DNA of 64,000 nucleotides. Source: Bacteroides sp. Lineage in GTDB: Bacteria > Bacteroidota > Bacteroidia > Bacteroidales > UBA7960. The notes beneath the pieces are model-generated. The model saw only the letters and a program-made list of their open reading frames with translations. It was not told where the DNA came from and did no database searches. Made by a program: the position numbers and the translations under genes. The stretch lies in assembly GCA_036351255.1 (NCBI GenBank), contig JAZBOS010000010.1, forward strand, positions 34,387 to 98,386, read 5' to 3'. This document shows positions 35,852 through 46,758 of this stretch, one piece after another (positions within the stretch are counted from its first letter, which is position 1; every line of letters begins with the position of its first letter).

Positions 35852-37918
35852 TCAGCGAACAATGGTAATGACCCCCTCGGTGTTTTTTCGTTCCTCTCCG
35901 CGGGAATAGGTCAGGATGTAAAAATACGTGCCATCGGGGGCACCCTCTCCGTCCCACCAGTTGTTAAAATAATCGGAGTGTTCGTAAACCTTTTTGCCCC
36001 AGCGGTTAAAGATCACCATCTCGGCCTGGTAATACTCCAGGTTGAGGATCTCAAAATAATCGTTGATGCCATCACCATTGGGGGTAAAGACATTGGGAAT
36101 GGTAAGGTCACAGTTTTGCTGGGTCACATCGAGATCAAAGAAGTCAAAACATGCGGTTTCCTCGTCGGTCACCTGAACGGTATAAGTGCCGGGGGTCTTG
36201 GCCATCAGGGTATCGTAAACAGCCCCCGGAATCTCCACATTGTTAAATGACCACTGATAGGAAAACAAAGGCGTTGCATTGTTGATGGCCGAAACCGTAA
36301 GGAGCGTTGAATCGCCTTCACAAAATGGCAGTTCGAGTTCAGAAAGGATTTCGGCTTCGGGCAGGGGGCGGATATATACCGTCACGGTAGTGTCGTAGAG
36401 ACAGCCAAAGGAGTCAGTAGCCTCAAACCTGAAGGTGTGGTCTCCGGGTTCCTCAACAAAAACGGCAACCGGGTTGCCCTGGAGGGGGTTGGTGTTTTGA
36501 TACCACCGGCGCTGGGTGATCTCGGGAAAGAAAATGAGCGAATCGGGATAAAAATCTTCCCTGAAATACAGGCTCCAGCTGAAGATAAAACCATCGTCGC
36601 CCGGCACCTGGTCTTTAACCCTTAAGGTCCATTCCCCATTCAGGGGGCATCCGGTAAGCCCATTGAAATGATCGTCGGGGGTGTAAGAACCAGCGGGCAG
36701 GTATGCGGCATTGAAATAATAATTGCCGGCCTGGTCGGTGTATTCATGAAACTGGGGAGCGGTCTGGGCCATGGTGCCATAGGCCGCTTCGTTAGAGAAG
36801 CAATAATTGTATCCCTCTCCAGGGGTCACATTGTCCCAGATAACAGGTTCACCCAGGTTGGAGGTTCCCGAGCCATAGTCTTTCAGGGTGATCCTGTTTC
36901 CGCTCGGGCATTCCAGCTCAAACTGCAACTGGCCGTTGACGGCGTGCTCAATGTTGATGCATACCTGGTCAATATCCACTGCAGACAGGATGACATCGCC
37001 CTCATCGAAAATATCGAAGACCAGTGATGACTCATACAGTTCGCCAGTGCCATCAGGGATGGCTGCCGTTTCGACCACTTCAGTGGGAAAACCCGTCCAG
37101 ATGTTAGGCGTGGCCATCCCAAGGAGCGAAAAGGTCTCGCCCGCGCAGGCCGTGTCGACAGTGGCAATGGTGCCATCGAAGCTGGGATAGGTCCCTAGTT
37201 TTATGACCTCGTTCACGGTGGCTTCGCAGCCGTGGGTGGGGTCAGTGGCCACGAGGGTAATGGGGTAAGCACCCGGATTGAAAAAGGAATGGGTCACCTG
37301 GCTACCGGTGTAGGGGGTTCCATCAACCAGCCATTGGTAGGATACCTGGCTGGGGTTAAAGGGCAGGTTCTCTGGTAAGTAAGCGGAAGATGCCAAGAGG
37401 GTGATGTCGCCGGTTTCAGGGCAATATTCAAAGGTGCCTGCCTGCGGAGTGATGCTTGCCTGGAAGGTCTCGCATAAACTGAGGCACTGCATAGGCGCCG
37501 ACCAGCCATTGCTTTGATCGCTGGGGGAAGAAACAAAGCGGAAATGAAGGCAGCCCTCAGAGGCATAAACGTGCAATCCCTGGAGGTCTGTAGCCGTGGC
37601 TTCCCAGAGCAGGGGCGCAGAAGAGTCGGGTCCGTCGTATACGTAAAGAATATCGCCCTGGGCCAGCTGGAAATATTCAAAAAACACATCCAGCACCGGG
37701 TGTTGCTCATCATTGCTGCAAAAAGTCACACTGAAATCTTCGTTGGGCCCATAGGGGGTCTGGAAATCTCCACCACTGTCGGTAAAAATGCCAGTGCAGG
37801 TCTCAACAGTTTGGCCATCATATACACTGATGGGATAGGTTTGCTGAGCATAAACCCCCAGGCTGATCAATACAAATACACTTACCAGGAAAATTCGGAA
37901 TGAGGTCATGAAGAACAT
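35852..37918 (-). CDS. T9SS type B cargo protein with CUB-like, PKD and P domains
   Basis: A 688-residue secreted protein with a signal peptide (residues 1-25, VYAQ; a second ATG lies three codons in). Order: CUB-like domain (about 30-145; DVFFEYFQLAQGDILYVYDGPD), PKD-like domain (155-245), P-domain-like jelly roll (about 285-460; WTLRVKDQVPGDDGFIFSWSLYF), a Cys-rich Ig-like region, and a C-terminal gliding-motility-type sorting domain (NVFTPNGDGINDYFEI, then FNRWGKKVYEHSDYFNNWWDG and a terminal IVR). The last domain (CHU_C, type B) directs export through the type IX system and attachment to the cell surface. No peptidase domain is seen, although the P domain is usual in subtilisin-like proteases. 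Confidence 0.87.
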   Translation of the reverse strand: MFFMTSFRIFLVSVFVLISLGVYAQQTYPISVYDGQTVETCTGIFTDSGGDFQTPYGPNEDFSVTFCSNDEQHPVLDVFFEYFQLAQGDILYVYDGPDSSAPLLWEATATDLQGLHVYASEGCLHFRFVSSPSDQSNGWSAPMQCLSLCETFQASITPQAGTFEYCPETGDITLLASSAYLPENLPFNPSQVSYQWLVDGTPYTGSQVTHSFFNPGAYPITLVATDPTHGCEATVNEVIKLGTYPSFDGTIATVDTACAGETFSLLGMATPNIWTGFPTEVVETAAIPDGTGELYESSLVFDIFDEGDVILSAVDIDQVCINIEHAVNGQLQFELECPSGNRITLKDYGSGTSNLGEPVIWDNVTPGEGYNYCFSNEAAYGTMAQTAPQFHEYTDQAGNYYFNAAYLPAGSYTPDDHFNGLTGCPLNGEWTLRVKDQVPGDDGFIFSWSLYFREDFYPDSLIFFPEITQRRWYQNTNPLQGNPVAVFVEEPGDHTFRFEATDSFGCLYDTTVTVYIRPLPEAEILSELELPFCEGDSTLLTVSAINNATPLFSYQWSFNNVEIPGAVYDTLMAKTPGTYTVQVTDEETACFDFFDLDVTQQNCDLTIPNVFTPNGDGINDYFEILNLEYYQAEMVIFNRWGKKVYEHSDYFNNWWDGEGAPDGTYFYILTYSRGEERKNTEGVITIVR

Positions 37919-38036
37919 CTTGTTTGCAGCAATGTGTAATAAGGCTGCTATTATTAGATAAATACGGTCAAAGTAAGGCTTTTATTTTGTGCATGTCGCA
38001 ATCTCCAAAATTAAAAAAAATATGGTTTTTTAATTG

Positions 38037-38044
38037 TAATTTTG
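38037..38044 (+). promoter_or_regulatory. -7 box for lepA
   Basis: Perfect TAATTTTG ending 6 bases before the lepA ATG. The start point would fall at or next to the start codon, so the message may be leaderless. No clear -33 box at 17-23 bases. Confidence 0.45.
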
Positions 38045-38050
38045 CAAGCT

Positions 38051-39841
38051 ATGAAAAACATCAGGAATTTTTGTATCATTGCCCACATCGACCACGGTAA
38101 AAGCACCCTGGCCGACCGCCTGCTTCAGACCACCAATACCATCAGCGATCGTGACTTTAAAGACCAGCTGCTGGACAACATGGATCTGGAGCGCGAGCGA
38201 GGCATTACCATCAAAAGCCACGCCATCCAGATGGATTATGTGCAGGATGGGCAGGAATACAAGCTGAACCTGATTGATACTCCCGGACACGTCGACTTCA
38301 GCTATGAGGTTTCACGTTCCATAGCCGCCTGCGAAGGTGCCTTGCTGATCGTGGATGCCTCGCAGGGTATTGAAGCACAAACCATTTCCAATCTTTACCT
38401 TGCCCTGGATCACGATCTGGTGATCATCCCCGTACTGAATAAAATGGACCTCCCGGGTGCCATGCCCGAAGAGGTAGCCGATCAGATCGTTGACCTGACC
38501 GGTTGCGACTATGATGACATTATCCCGGCCAGCGGGAAAACCGGCTTTGGGGTGGACAGCATCCTTGAAGCAATCGTCCATCGCATCCCTGCACCCAAAG
38601 GGGATCCTGAAGCGCCCCTGCAAGCTTTGATCTTCGACTCGGTGTATAATCCTTTCCGCGGCGTCATTGCTTACTTCCGCGTCTTCAACGGGCAGATCAG
38701 GACCGGCGACCACGTCAAGTTCATGAATACCCGCCGCCAATACAATGCGGATGAAGTGGGGGTGCTGAAGCTGTTGCAACTGCCCAAGCCTGTCATCTCG
38801 GCAGGCGATGTGGGTTACATCATCTCAGGCATCAAGGACGCCCGGGAAGTGAAGGTGGGCGACACCATCACGCACGTCAAGAGATCCATCCCCGAAGCCA
38901 TCAAAGGCTTTGAAAACGTTAAGCCCATGGTATTTGCAGGCATATACCCTGTGGAGACCGATGACTTTGAGGAATTGCGCACAGCCATGGAGAAGCTGCA
39001 GCTGAACGATGCCTCGCTGACCTTTGAACCCGAATCGTCAGCAGCGCTGGGCTTCGGATTCCGTTGCGGGTTCCTGGGGATGCTTCATATGGAAATCGTC
39101 CAGGAACGCCTGGAGAGGGAGTTCGACATGACGGTGATCAATACGGTTCCCAACGTGTCTTACCACGCTTATACCACCAAGGGAAACATGATCGTGGTCA
39201 ACAACCCTTCAGACCTGCCCTCGAGCAATATCCTCGATTACATTGAAGAACCCTATATCATCGCCCAGATCATTACCAAGTCTGAATACATCGGCCCGGT
39301 GATGTCGCTGTGCCTTGACAAGCGGGGCATTGTAAAAAACCAGGTTTACCTGACTACCGACCGGGTGGAGATGACCTTTGAGATGCCACTGGCAGAGATC
39401 GTCTTTGACTTTTACGACCGGCTGAAGACCATTTCACGCGGGTATGCTTCCTTCGATTACCATCCCAGCGGTTACAAGAACTCCGACCTGGTGAAGCTCG
39501 ATATCCTGCTTAACGGAGACCAGGTGGATGCCTTGTCTGCCCTGATCCACCGCGAAAACTCCTATGATTTTGGCAAGCGCATCTGTGAAAAGCTAAGACA
39601 GCTGATCCCCCGTCAGCAGTTTGATATTGCCATACAGGCCGGTATCGGCTCAAAAATCATTGCCAGGGAAACCGTTAAGGCCCTGCGGAAGGACGTTACG
39701 GCCAAATGTTACGGAGGCGACATCACACGCAAGCGAAAACTGCTGGAGAAGCAAAAGAAAGGGAAAAAGCGTATGCGCCAGATCGGCAATGTGGAAGTAC
39801 CCCAGCAGGCCTTTATGGCAGTCCTGAAGCTCGACGACTAA
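38051..39841 (+). CDS. lepA: elongation factor 4 (LepA)
   Basis: A protein of about 596 residues that binds the ribosome as a translational GTPase. The start is the ATG at 38051 ([19 protein letters not shown]); the frame reads three codons upstream to a TTG that overlaps the promoter. G1 [10 protein letters not shown]2 RERGITI, G3 DTPGHVDF, and G4 NKMD are present. The LepA-specific C-terminal domain ends [25 protein letters not shown]. Its stop overlaps rsmI's by 4 bases, with the two convergent. Confidence 0.97.
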   Translation: MKNIRNFCIIAHIDHGKSTLADRLLQTTNTISDRDFKDQLLDNMDLERERGITIKSHAIQMDYVQDGQEYKLNLIDTPGHVDFSYEVSRSIAACEGALLIVDASQGIEAQTISNLYLALDHDLVIIPVLNKMDLPGAMPEEVADQIVDLTGCDYDDIIPASGKTGFGVDSILEAIVHRIPAPKGDPEAPLQALIFDSVYNPFRGVIAYFRVFNGQIRTGDHVKFMNTRRQYNADEVGVLKLLQLPKPVISAGDVGYIISGIKDAREVKVGDTITHVKRSIPEAIKGFENVKPMVFAGIYPVETDDFEELRTAMEKLQLNDASLTFEPESSAALGFGFRCGFLGMLHMEIVQERLEREFDMTVINTVPNVSYHAYTTKGNMIVVNNPSDLPSSNILDYIEEPYIIAQIITKSEYIGPVMSLCLDKRGIVKNQVYLTTDRVEMTFEMPLAEIVFDFYDRLKTISRGYASFDYHPSGYKNSDLVKLDILLNGDQVDALSALIHRENSYDFGKRICEKLRQLIPRQQFDIAIQAGIGSKIIARETVKALRKDVTAKCYGGDITRKRKLLEKQKKGKKRMRQIGNVEVPQQAFMAVLKLDD

Positions 39842-40542
39842 TCACCAGATTCATTTCCCGCGTTTCCTTTTTGACCGGCACCGGCTACCACGATGCAAAT
39901 CTCCCCTTTTACCGTACCCTTTTCAAAATAGGCGGCCAGTTCCTGTAGGGTTCCGCGAACATTCTCCTCGTGCATCTTGCTCAACTCGCGCGAGACACTG
40001 GCCTGCCGTTCAGCGCCAAAGACTTCGGATAAAGCCTTCAGGGTTTTAACCAGGCGGTGGGGCGATTCATAAAACACCATCGTTCGGGCTTCGCTGGCAA
40101 GAGAAGCCAAGCGGGTTGCGCGTCCTTTTTTCTGGGGGAGGAAGCCTTCAAAGCAAAAGCGATCGTTGGGGAGCCCGGAATTAACCAGTGCTGGCACAAA
40201 GGCCGTTGCTCCAGGCAGGCACTCCACCTCAATCCCTTCACGGATGCATTCCCTGACCAACAGAAATCCGGGATCCGAGATGGCGGGCGTCCCTGCATCG
40301 GTCACCAGCCCAAGTTTCATGCCTGATTTAAGTTTCCCGATAAGGGATGTCAGCGTTTTATGCTCATTAAACTGGTGGTGCGCCATCATGGGCACCTTCA
40401 GCTGAAAGTGCTGCAAAAGATTGCCGGTCGTGCGGGTATCCTCGGCCAAAAGCAGGTCAACTTCACCCAGGATCCGGAGGGCACGCAGGGTGATATCTTC
40501 CAGGTTGCCAATGGGCGTGGGTATGACAAACAACTTTGACAT
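39838..40542 (-). CDS. rsmI: 16S rRNA 2'-O-methyltransferase RsmI
   Basis: A 234-residue SAM-dependent methyltransferase that modifies C1402 of 16S rRNA. It shows [17 protein letters not shown], the AEDTR motif, [15 protein letters not shown] (cofactor site) and [13 protein letters not shown]. The C-terminal extension of the E. coli protein is absent. It is encoded next to an acidic hypothetical protein and tdk, a grouping often seen in Bacteroidales. Confidence 0.95.
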   Translation of the reverse strand: MSKLFVIPTPIGNLEDITLRALRILGEVDLLLAEDTRTTGNLLQHFQLKVPMMAHHQFNEHKTLTSLIGKLKSGMKLGLVTDAGTPAISDPGFLLVRECIREGIEVECLPGATAFVPALVNSGLPNDRFCFEGFLPQKKGRATRLASLASEARTMVFYESPHRLVKTLKALSEVFGAERQASVSRELSKMHEENVRGTLQELAAYFEKGTVKGEICIVVAGAGQKGNAGNESGD

Positions 40543-40563
40543 GAGCTAGTTTAAGGAACCGGT

Positions 40564-41496
40564 TTAGCGATCCATATATCTGCGCTGCACAAAATTGGCC
40601 AGCTTTTCTATGGTTTGTGCCGAGCGCTTTTCATCCCAGCCCAGCAAGTCATTTAACTCATTCAGGTAACCGAAGGCCTCCTGCATGTCTTTAAATTCAT
40701 TGAGGCGGGCAACGGACTCATTGTATACCTGGATATTCCCGCCAAAGAGTTCGTTAATGAAGAGGAACTTTTCATTGACCCCAATGGCATCCTTTAAATT
40801 GGAGATGGGTGTCATCTGAAGGCGTGTTCCAATGCTGCGGTCTTCCTTCTGGGCAATAATCCGCTTGTGCAGGGAATTGTCCTCTTTTTCCAGACTTTCC
40901 CCCACATTACGTGAGGCGGCCCCGGTCGAGAACAAATCCAGCACAGAGTGCGGACCATTCATCCGGGGGGGATGTGGTTTTTGAACACTTTCCTTTCCTG
41001 GTTTGGCAACAGGTTTGGGAGCAATTTCCTTAACAGGCGCTGATTCGGCTTCTTTTTCAGGTTCAGGTTCAGGCTCTGGTTCCTCAACAGGCTCAGGTTG
41101 CAGGTTTTCTTCTATAACAGGTATTTCTTCATGTACCGGAGTTTGACTTTCTGGTTCAGCGGGCATCTCCTCTTCCGGTTCTTCATTTGGCGTTTGCTCT
41201 GCCTTTTCCTGATTTTCAGTCTCAGGCGTCTCCGCTGTCTCTGCGAAGGTTTGATTTTCAGTTTCTTTTTTCGCCTGAACTTCTTCTGTTGGGAACTCGG
41301 GGGTCTCAGCCCTTAGGCCGGAAAGGTTTGCATGCCTGCGCAACAGGTCAAATTGCCGGTACAGGGAACGCAGATCCTCCATGACCAGGTCTATTTCCAA
41401 ATCAGCATTGCCCTGGTCCTGCTGGTTAATGGAATGAGCACGTTCGACAATTTCTTCCAGTAAATGAATGATCCGGTCTTTAATTTCTTGATGCAT
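40564..41496 (-). CDS. acidic Pro/Glu-rich hypothetical protein
   Basis: A 310-residue protein with no signal peptide. Residues 1-60 are helical (RIIHLLEEIVERAHSI); 65-185 are disordered and strongly rich in Glu, Pro and Thr (PEPVEEPEPEPEPEKE); the C-terminal 120 residues form a folded helical domain (ISNLKDAIGVNEKFLFINELFGGN, then LNDLLGWDEKR). The C-terminal domain is a conserved Bacteroidales family of unknown function. The acidic middle is probably a flexible spacer. It lies 21 bases upstream of rsmI, with tdk divergent. Confidence 0.78.
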   Translation of the reverse strand: MHQEIKDRIIHLLEEIVERAHSINQQDQGNADLEIDLVMEDLRSLYRQFDLLRRHANLSGLRAETPEFPTEEVQAKKETENQTFAETAETPETENQEKAEQTPNEEPEEEMPAEPESQTPVHEEIPVIEENLQPEPVEEPEPEPEPEKEAESAPVKEIAPKPVAKPGKESVQKPHPPRMNGPHSVLDLFSTGAASRNVGESLEKEDNSLHKRIIAQKEDRSIGTRLQMTPISNLKDAIGVNEKFLFINELFGGNIQVYNESVARLNEFKDMQEAFGYLNELNDLLGWDEKRSAQTIEKLANFVQRRYMDR

Positions 41497-41567
41497 GGGA
41501 AAAAACAGAAAAGGTTCTACAAAAAACTTAAGTAAAAATCAACGCGGGATGATCTAAAGTTTATGTT

Positions 41568-41575
41568 TATTTTTG
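41568..41575 (+). promoter_or_regulatory. -7 box for tdk
   Basis: TATTTTTG on the plus strand, 57 bases before the tdk ATG. No -33 box recognised. Confidence 0.35.
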
Positions 41576-41632
41576 TGGCTGCCGGGCCAAAAAATCCGCA
41601 TAAAGGTAACAAAGAAAAAAGAAAAACGCTGA

Positions 41633-42211
41633 ATGTTTCTTGAAAATGAAATAGATCGTACACGACGCCGGGGCTGGATTGAAGTAATCTGCGGGAGCAT
41701 GTTCTCGGGCAAAACCGAGGAACTGATCCGGCGCCTGAAGCGGGCCAAATTTGCCCGCCTGAAGGTGGAGATCTTCAAACCCGCCATCGACACCCGGTAT
41801 GATGAGGAAAAGGTCGTTTCACACGATTCGCGTGAGATCCTTTCAACGCCTGTCCCCTCTTCGGCCAATATTATTTTGCTTGCCAATGATGTGGACGTAG
41901 TGGGCATTGATGAGGCACAGTTTTTCGATGCTGAGCTCCCCAACGTTTGCAACCAACTGGCCAACTCAGGCATCAGGGTAATTGTGGCTGGCCTCGACAT
42001 GGACTTTAAGGGCAACCCCTTTGGCCCTATGCCTGCTTTGCTTGCCATGGCCGAATACATCACCAAGGTACATGCCATTTGCGTGGAATGCGGTGCCCTG
42101 GCCCAGTATTCACACCGAACCATTGTCAGCGATAAGCTCGTCGTGCTGGGAGAAACAGAAGCTTACGAACCGCTTTGCAGGGCTTGTTTTATTAAGAAAA
42201 GTAATAAGTAA
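41633..42211 (+). CDS. tdk: thymidine kinase
   Basis: A 192-residue type II thymidine kinase that phosphorylates deoxythymidine. The P-loop [11 protein letters not shown], the DEAQFF catalytic motif and the zinc site (CVECGALAQ with a later CRACF pair) are present, as is the lasso segment. Length fits the family. It stands alone on the plus strand between two minus-strand genes. Confidence 0.97.
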   Translation: MFLENEIDRTRRRGWIEVICGSMFSGKTEELIRRLKRAKFARLKVEIFKPAIDTRYDEEKVVSHDSREILSTPVPSSANIILLANDVDVVGIDEAQFFDAELPNVCNQLANSGIRVIVAGLDMDFKGNPFGPMPALLAMAEYITKVHAICVECGALAQYSHRTIVSDKLVVLGETEAYEPLCRACFIKKSNK

Positions 42212-42280
42212 GAAGTAAAAAGCAAGAAGCAGGAAGTAAGCCCTAAACCGAAAGTTTATTGCCTCAGCAATCAGAATGTC

Positions 42281-42314
42281 AGACAACTACGACAACTAGA
42301 CAACTACGACAACT
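42281..42314. repeat. tandem 17-bp repeat overlapping the pgi stop codon
   Basis: Two exact copies of AGACAACTACGACAACT at 42281-42297 and 42298-42314. On the minus strand the second copy encodes the last residues and the TAG stop of pgi (42304-42306). An adjacent purine-rich low-complexity stretch lies at 42205-42240. Confidence 0.85.
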
Positions 42315-43668
42315 CTTCTTTTAACCTTTTCTTTATGGCTTCCGTTTCCTTTTCATATCCCGGCTTTTCCAGCAGGGCAAACATGTTCTTCTTATAAGCC
42401 TCTACCCCTGGCTGATCAAAGGGGTTCACCTCCAGGATATAGCCACTGATGGCACAGGCCATCTCAAAGAAGTAGATCAGGCTGCCCAGGTTCAGGGCGT
42501 CCAGTCGCGCAAGGGTGATCTCAAGGTTTGGGACGTCCCCGTCGACGTGGGCCATCATCGTACCCAGGCTGGCCATGCGATTAACCTCACCCAGGCGTTT
42601 GCCGGCCAGGAAATTCAAGCCATCCAAATCCTGGGGGTCTGCCGGAATCTCCAGTGTTCTTGCGGGACTTTCAATGGTTAGTACCGTTTCAAAAAGGTTG
42701 CGTAAGCCATCCTGGATGTACTGCCCCATAGAATGCAGGTCGGTGGTGAAGTTCACCCCAGCCGGGAAAATGCCTTTCTGCTCCTTGCCTTCACTCTCGC
42801 CGTAAAGCTGTTTCCACCATTCCACCAGGTAGTTGAGCGAAGGGGTATAGCCAGCCAGGATCTCGGTGGTTTTTCCCTTGCGGTAAAGGATATTCCGGGC
42901 TACTGCATAAAGTGCTGCAGGGTTTTCGGTGATCTTGTCCTTCTCTTTCAACAATTTCTGCATCTCACGGGCCCCATCCACCAGTTGCCTGATATCAATG
43001 CCTGCCACTGCAATGGGCAGCAAGCCCACGGGGGTTAGCACCGAGAAACGGCCTCCCACGTCGTCAGGGATCACATAGGTGGCATAGCTCTTTTCGGTGG
43101 CCAGTTTTTTCAGGGCGCCCCTATCCGCATCCGTAACGGCAAAGATCCTTTCCCCAGCCTGCGCCTCGCCATATTTTTGCTCCAGATGGGCCTTCAGCAG
43201 GCGAAAAGCCACGGCAGGCTCCGTTGTGGTGCCCGACTTGCTTATTACAATCACTGAATAGTCTTTCTCGTCAAGCAATTCGAGCAGTTGCGCCATATAA
43301 TCCTCATCCAGCTGATGCCCGGCATAAAGCATCAGGGGCGACTTGCGCGCCTCCTTGTCCTGCAAACCCCTGAAAGGATTACTCAGGGCGTCGATCACCG
43401 CCCGGGCCCCAAGATAAGAGCCGCCGATGCCACACACCACCACCACTTCTGATTGCTGTTGCATTTTACGGGCATCCTTTTCAATCTTGTCCAGGAGCTC
43501 CGCATCGATGTTTGAGGGAAGCTCAACCCACCCCAGGAAATCATGACCCCGGCCGGTTTTCTTATAGATATTTGACCGGTGAAGGGCCACTTCAGACTCG
43601 AAAAGAGCTATTTCATTGTCACTGATGTAATCCCGGGCATTGCCCAGGCTAATTTTGATCTCGCTCAT
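42304..43668 (-). CDS. pgi: glucose-6-phosphate isomerase
   Basis: A 454-residue glycolytic enzyme that interconverts glucose-6-phosphate and fructose-6-phosphate. Typical segments: [20 protein letters not shown] (sugar-phosphate site), [16 protein letters not shown] (SIS domain), [18 protein letters not shown], and the C-terminal [19 protein letters not shown]. The compact length (about 450) is that of the bacterial short form. The C-terminal codons fall inside a 17-bp tandem repeat, so the exact end may vary between strains. Confidence 0.97.
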   Translation of the reverse strand: MSEIKISLGNARDYISDNEIALFESEVALHRSNIYKKTGRGHDFLGWVELPSNIDAELLDKIEKDARKMQQQSEVVVVCGIGGSYLGARAVIDALSNPFRGLQDKEARKSPLMLYAGHQLDEDYMAQLLELLDEKDYSVIVISKSGTTTEPAVAFRLLKAHLEQKYGEAQAGERIFAVTDADRGALKKLATEKSYATYVIPDDVGGRFSVLTPVGLLPIAVAGIDIRQLVDGAREMQKLLKEKDKITENPAALYAVARNILYRKGKTTEILAGYTPSLNYLVEWWKQLYGESEGKEQKGIFPAGVNFTTDLHSMGQYIQDGLRNLFETVLTIESPARTLEIPADPQDLDGLNFLAGKRLGEVNRMASLGTMMAHVDGDVPNLEITLARLDALNLGSLIYFFEMACAISGYILEVNPFDQPGVEAYKKNMFALLEKPGYEKETEAIKKRLKEELS

Positions 43669-43772
43669 CCTTATATTTTTTGCTCAATTTATTAAAATTT
43701 TTCCGAAAGCGCATAAAAAAACGCGGCAACCCACTCTTTCATCGGCAACCGCGCTTTATTATGATTGGTTTT

Positions 43773-46697
43773 TTAGTCCAGCTTCCTTGCTACTTCAATG
43801 GTTTCGAAGGCTTCGATGATATCCCCGACTTTCAGGTCATTAAACCGCTCGATATTCAATCCGCATTCATATCCTGAAGAAACCTCCTTCACATCGTCCT
43901 TGAAGCGCTTGAGTGAGCCCAGGGTGCCGGTATAAACCACGATCCCGTCGCGAATCAAGCGGATGCTGGAGTGGCGCTGAATCTTTCCGTCGAGCACCAT
44001 ACATCCGGCAACGGTACCCACCTTGGTGATCTTGAAGACATCTCTGACCTCCAGGTTGGCGGTGATCTTTTCTTCAATTTCGGGCGAAAGCATCCCCTCA
44101 ATGGCCGACTTGATCTCATTGATGGCGTTATAAATAACACTGTAGAGCCTGATATCAATCTCTTCCTGTTCAGCAAGTTTTCGGGCTGCCGCAGAGGGGC
44201 GAACCTGGAAGCCGATAATCACGGCATTGGATGCTGAGGCCAGCAACACGTCGCCTTCGGTGATACCCCCAACGGCCTTGTGAATGATATTGACCTGGAC
44301 TTCTTCTGTGGTGAGCTTAAGCAGCGAGTCTGCAAGGGCTTCCACCGAACCATCCACGTCACCTTTCACGATGATATTCAATTCCTTAAAGTCGCCAATG
44401 GCAATACGCCGTCCGATCTCATCCAGGGTGATATGCTTCTGGGTACGTAATCCTTGTTCGCGGAAGATCTGCTGACGCTTATTGGTAACCGAGCGGGCTT
44501 CGCTTTCCGATTCCATCACGTTAAACGTGTCACCAGCCTGGGGCGCACCATCGAGACCCAGGATCAGCACAGGAGAGGCAGGGCCTGCTTCCTTGATACG
44601 CTGTCCGCGCTCGTTGAACATGGCCTTCACTTTGCCGTGATGCACACCTGCCACCACAATATCGCCGACTTTCATCGAGCCATTCTGTATCAATAAGGTC
44701 GTTACATACCCCCGCCCCTTGTCAAGCGAAGATTCGATCACGGTTCCTGATGCACGGCGAGAAGGATTTGCTTTCAGTTCAAGCAACTCAGCCTCCAACA
44801 GTACTTTTTCCAGGAGTTGCTCCACATTGGTGCCGGCTTTCGCCGAGATCTCCTGGCTCTGGTATTTTCCACCCCAATCTTCCACAAGGACATTAAGCTT
44901 TGCCAGCTCTTCCTTCACCCTTTCAGGGTTAGCAGAAGGCTTGTCAATCTTGTTGATGGCGATGACAATAGGGACATTGGCTGCCTGGGCATGGTTAATG
45001 GCTTCCACGGTCTGAGGCATCACGTTATCGTCAGCAGCCACCACAATGATGGCTACGTCGGTGACCCTGGCACCACGTGCACGCATGGCCGTAAAGGCTT
45101 CGTGACCCGGGGTGTCGAGGAAGGTGATGGTCTTACCTGAATCCAGTAATACAGAGTAAGCCCCGATGTGCTGTGTGATCCCGCCGGCCTCTCCGCCAAT
45201 AACGTTGGTATGCCTGATGCGGTCAAGCAATGAGGTCTTCCCATGGTTAACGTGACCCATCACCGTAACAATGGGTGCGCGTGGCACCAGGTCCTCTTCC
45301 CTGTCTTCCTCTTCTTCTATATCTTTTTGCTCATCGAGGCCAACAAATTCAACATCAAAACCAAATTCACTGGCTACAATGGTAATGGTCTCGGCATCGA
45401 GTCGCTGGTTGATCGAAACAAATAGGCCGAGGTTCATGCAAGTGGCAATGACTTCGTTGACATTGACCTTCATGAGGTTGGCCAACTCGCTGGCGGGGAT
45501 GAATTCTGTAACCCTCAGTACGGATTCTTCTGAAGTTTCCCGTTCCAGTTCCTTCTCGCGTTTCTTTTCCAGGATATCGCGCTTGATGCGGCGGTGCTTG
45601 GAGGCTTTTGATTTGCCACCGCCCCCGCTTAATGCTGCAAGGGTTTCGCGCACCTGACGCTGGATTTCCTCTTCCGACACCTCGGGTTTTATATGGTCGC
45701 GGCGTGGAGATTTGCGCGCCTTCCCGGCATCCGTGCGTACACCCTTGTCGCTGTGGGTTGCACTGACATCCACCTCTCCGCCTTTTTCCTTTTTGCTGAT
45801 GCGCTTACGTTTGCGGCGCTTCGACTTGTTGGCATCCGAAGATGAGGCCACCAATTTTTTGCCCGCTTCCTTCTCCTTGGGCAACTCCATGGTCCCTAAG
45901 ATTGTGGGGCCACTCAGCTTGGCGCGCTCTATCTTAAAAAACTCTTTCTTCTCTTCTTCGGGTTTCGCGGCTTCTGGCTTCTGTTCTTCCTTTTCAGTCG
46001 CTTCAGCCTCTTTGGCCTTTTCTTCCTCAGGGGCCTTAGGCGCTTCGGGCGCCTTTTCTTCAGGGGTTTCTGTTTTTTGCTCTTTTGGCTTCTTCTGAGC
46101 TTTGGTTTCTTCAAGATCCAGCTTGCCGATCACCTTCAGGCCGCCTTTTTCTTTTTTATCTTCTTTTGCAGGAACTTCTTCGGCTGCTTCGGCCTCGGGC
46201 GCTTTTGTTTCCTCAGGGGCTGCTTCCCCGGGCGCAGCGCGTTCCTCTTTTGCCGGTTCCGGCTTTTCTGCGGGAACTTCCTTCTCTTCCTTCTCCTCGA
46301 TCTTACCGACCACCTTGGGGCCGCTGAGCTTCACCTCTTCCTTTACAGAAGGAGGCGTTGCCGCTGGCTTGCTGTCCTTGATGAAAAGATCCTTGTCTTC
46401 GGCTTCTTCCTTACCTTTACCTTCTTTCTCTTCTTCACGGGTACCTTTGGGCTGTTCCAGCGAGATGGTCTTGCGCTCAACGTGCTCCAATCCCTTGCCA
46501 AGGGTAGCTTCCTTTAGCTTCTTCTCTTGCTGAAACTCCTTAAATAACAATTGATAGGCATCCTCCGAGAGCTTGGTGTTGGGGTTGTTCTCGATGGAAA
46601 TACCTTTCTTGCCCAGAAATTCAACAATGGTCGTAGTACCTATGTTAAATTCCCTGGCAACTTTACTTAAACGTTTTAATGCAGTACCTTCAGTCAT
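43773..46697 (-). CDS. infB: translation initiation factor IF-2
   Basis: A 974-residue initiation factor that brings fMet-tRNA to the 30S subunit. An N-terminal IF2_N-like domain (about 6-55, [23 protein letters not shown]) is followed by a long charged Glu/Lys/Ala/Pro linker (60-370), a second N-domain (about 395-450, [23 protein letters not shown]) and the G domain from about 470 (G1 GHVNHGKTS near 479-487, G3 DTPGHEAF, G4 NKID). Domains II-IV complete it. It is the last gene of rimP-nusA-infB, after a gap of about 60 bases. Confidence 0.97.
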   Translation of the reverse strand: MTEGTALKRLSKVAREFNIGTTTIVEFLGKKGISIENNPNTKLSEDAYQLLFKEFQQEKKLKEATLGKGLEHVERKTISLEQPKGTREEEKEGKGKEEAEDKDLFIKDSKPAATPPSVKEEVKLSGPKVVGKIEEKEEKEVPAEKPEPAKEERAAPGEAAPEETKAPEAEAAEEVPAKEDKKEKGGLKVIGKLDLEETKAQKKPKEQKTETPEEKAPEAPKAPEEEKAKEAEATEKEEQKPEAAKPEEEKKEFFKIERAKLSGPTILGTMELPKEKEAGKKLVASSSDANKSKRRKRKRISKKEKGGEVDVSATHSDKGVRTDAGKARKSPRRDHIKPEVSEEEIQRQVRETLAALSGGGGKSKASKHRRIKRDILEKKREKELERETSEESVLRVTEFIPASELANLMKVNVNEVIATCMNLGLFVSINQRLDAETITIVASEFGFDVEFVGLDEQKDIEEEEDREEDLVPRAPIVTVMGHVNHGKTSLLDRIRHTNVIGGEAGGITQHIGAYSVLLDSGKTITFLDTPGHEAFTAMRARGARVTDVAIIVVAADDNVMPQTVEAINHAQAANVPIVIAINKIDKPSANPERVKEELAKLNVLVEDWGGKYQSQEISAKAGTNVEQLLEKVLLEAELLELKANPSRRASGTVIESSLDKGRGYVTTLLIQNGSMKVGDIVVAGVHHGKVKAMFNERGQRIKEAGPASPVLILGLDGAPQAGDTFNVMESESEARSVTNKRQQIFREQGLRTQKHITLDEIGRRIAIGDFKELNIIVKGDVDGSVEALADSLLKLTTEEVQVNIIHKAVGGITEGDVLLASASNAVIIGFQVRPSAAARKLAEQEEIDIRLYSVIYNAINEIKSAIEGMLSPEIEEKITANLEVRDVFKITKVGTVAGCMVLDGKIQRHSSIRLIRDGIVVYTGTLGSLKRFKDDVKEVSSGYECGLNIERFNDLKVGDIIEAFETIEVARKLD

Positions 46698-46758
46698 ATT
46701 CAGGTTTAGGTTTTCAAAAAATTCGGAGCCGGCGAAAAATCTTGCAAAATTAAGGGTT

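Noticed and set aside
43715..43765. Terminator after infB
   Set aside because: Only a 5-bp CGCGG/CCGCG stem with a 22-base loop; the longer GGCAACC repeats are direct, not inverted.
45712..46533. Several plus-strand frames over the infB linker
   Set aside because: Shadows of the repetitive Glu/Lys/Ala codons in the IF-2 linker.
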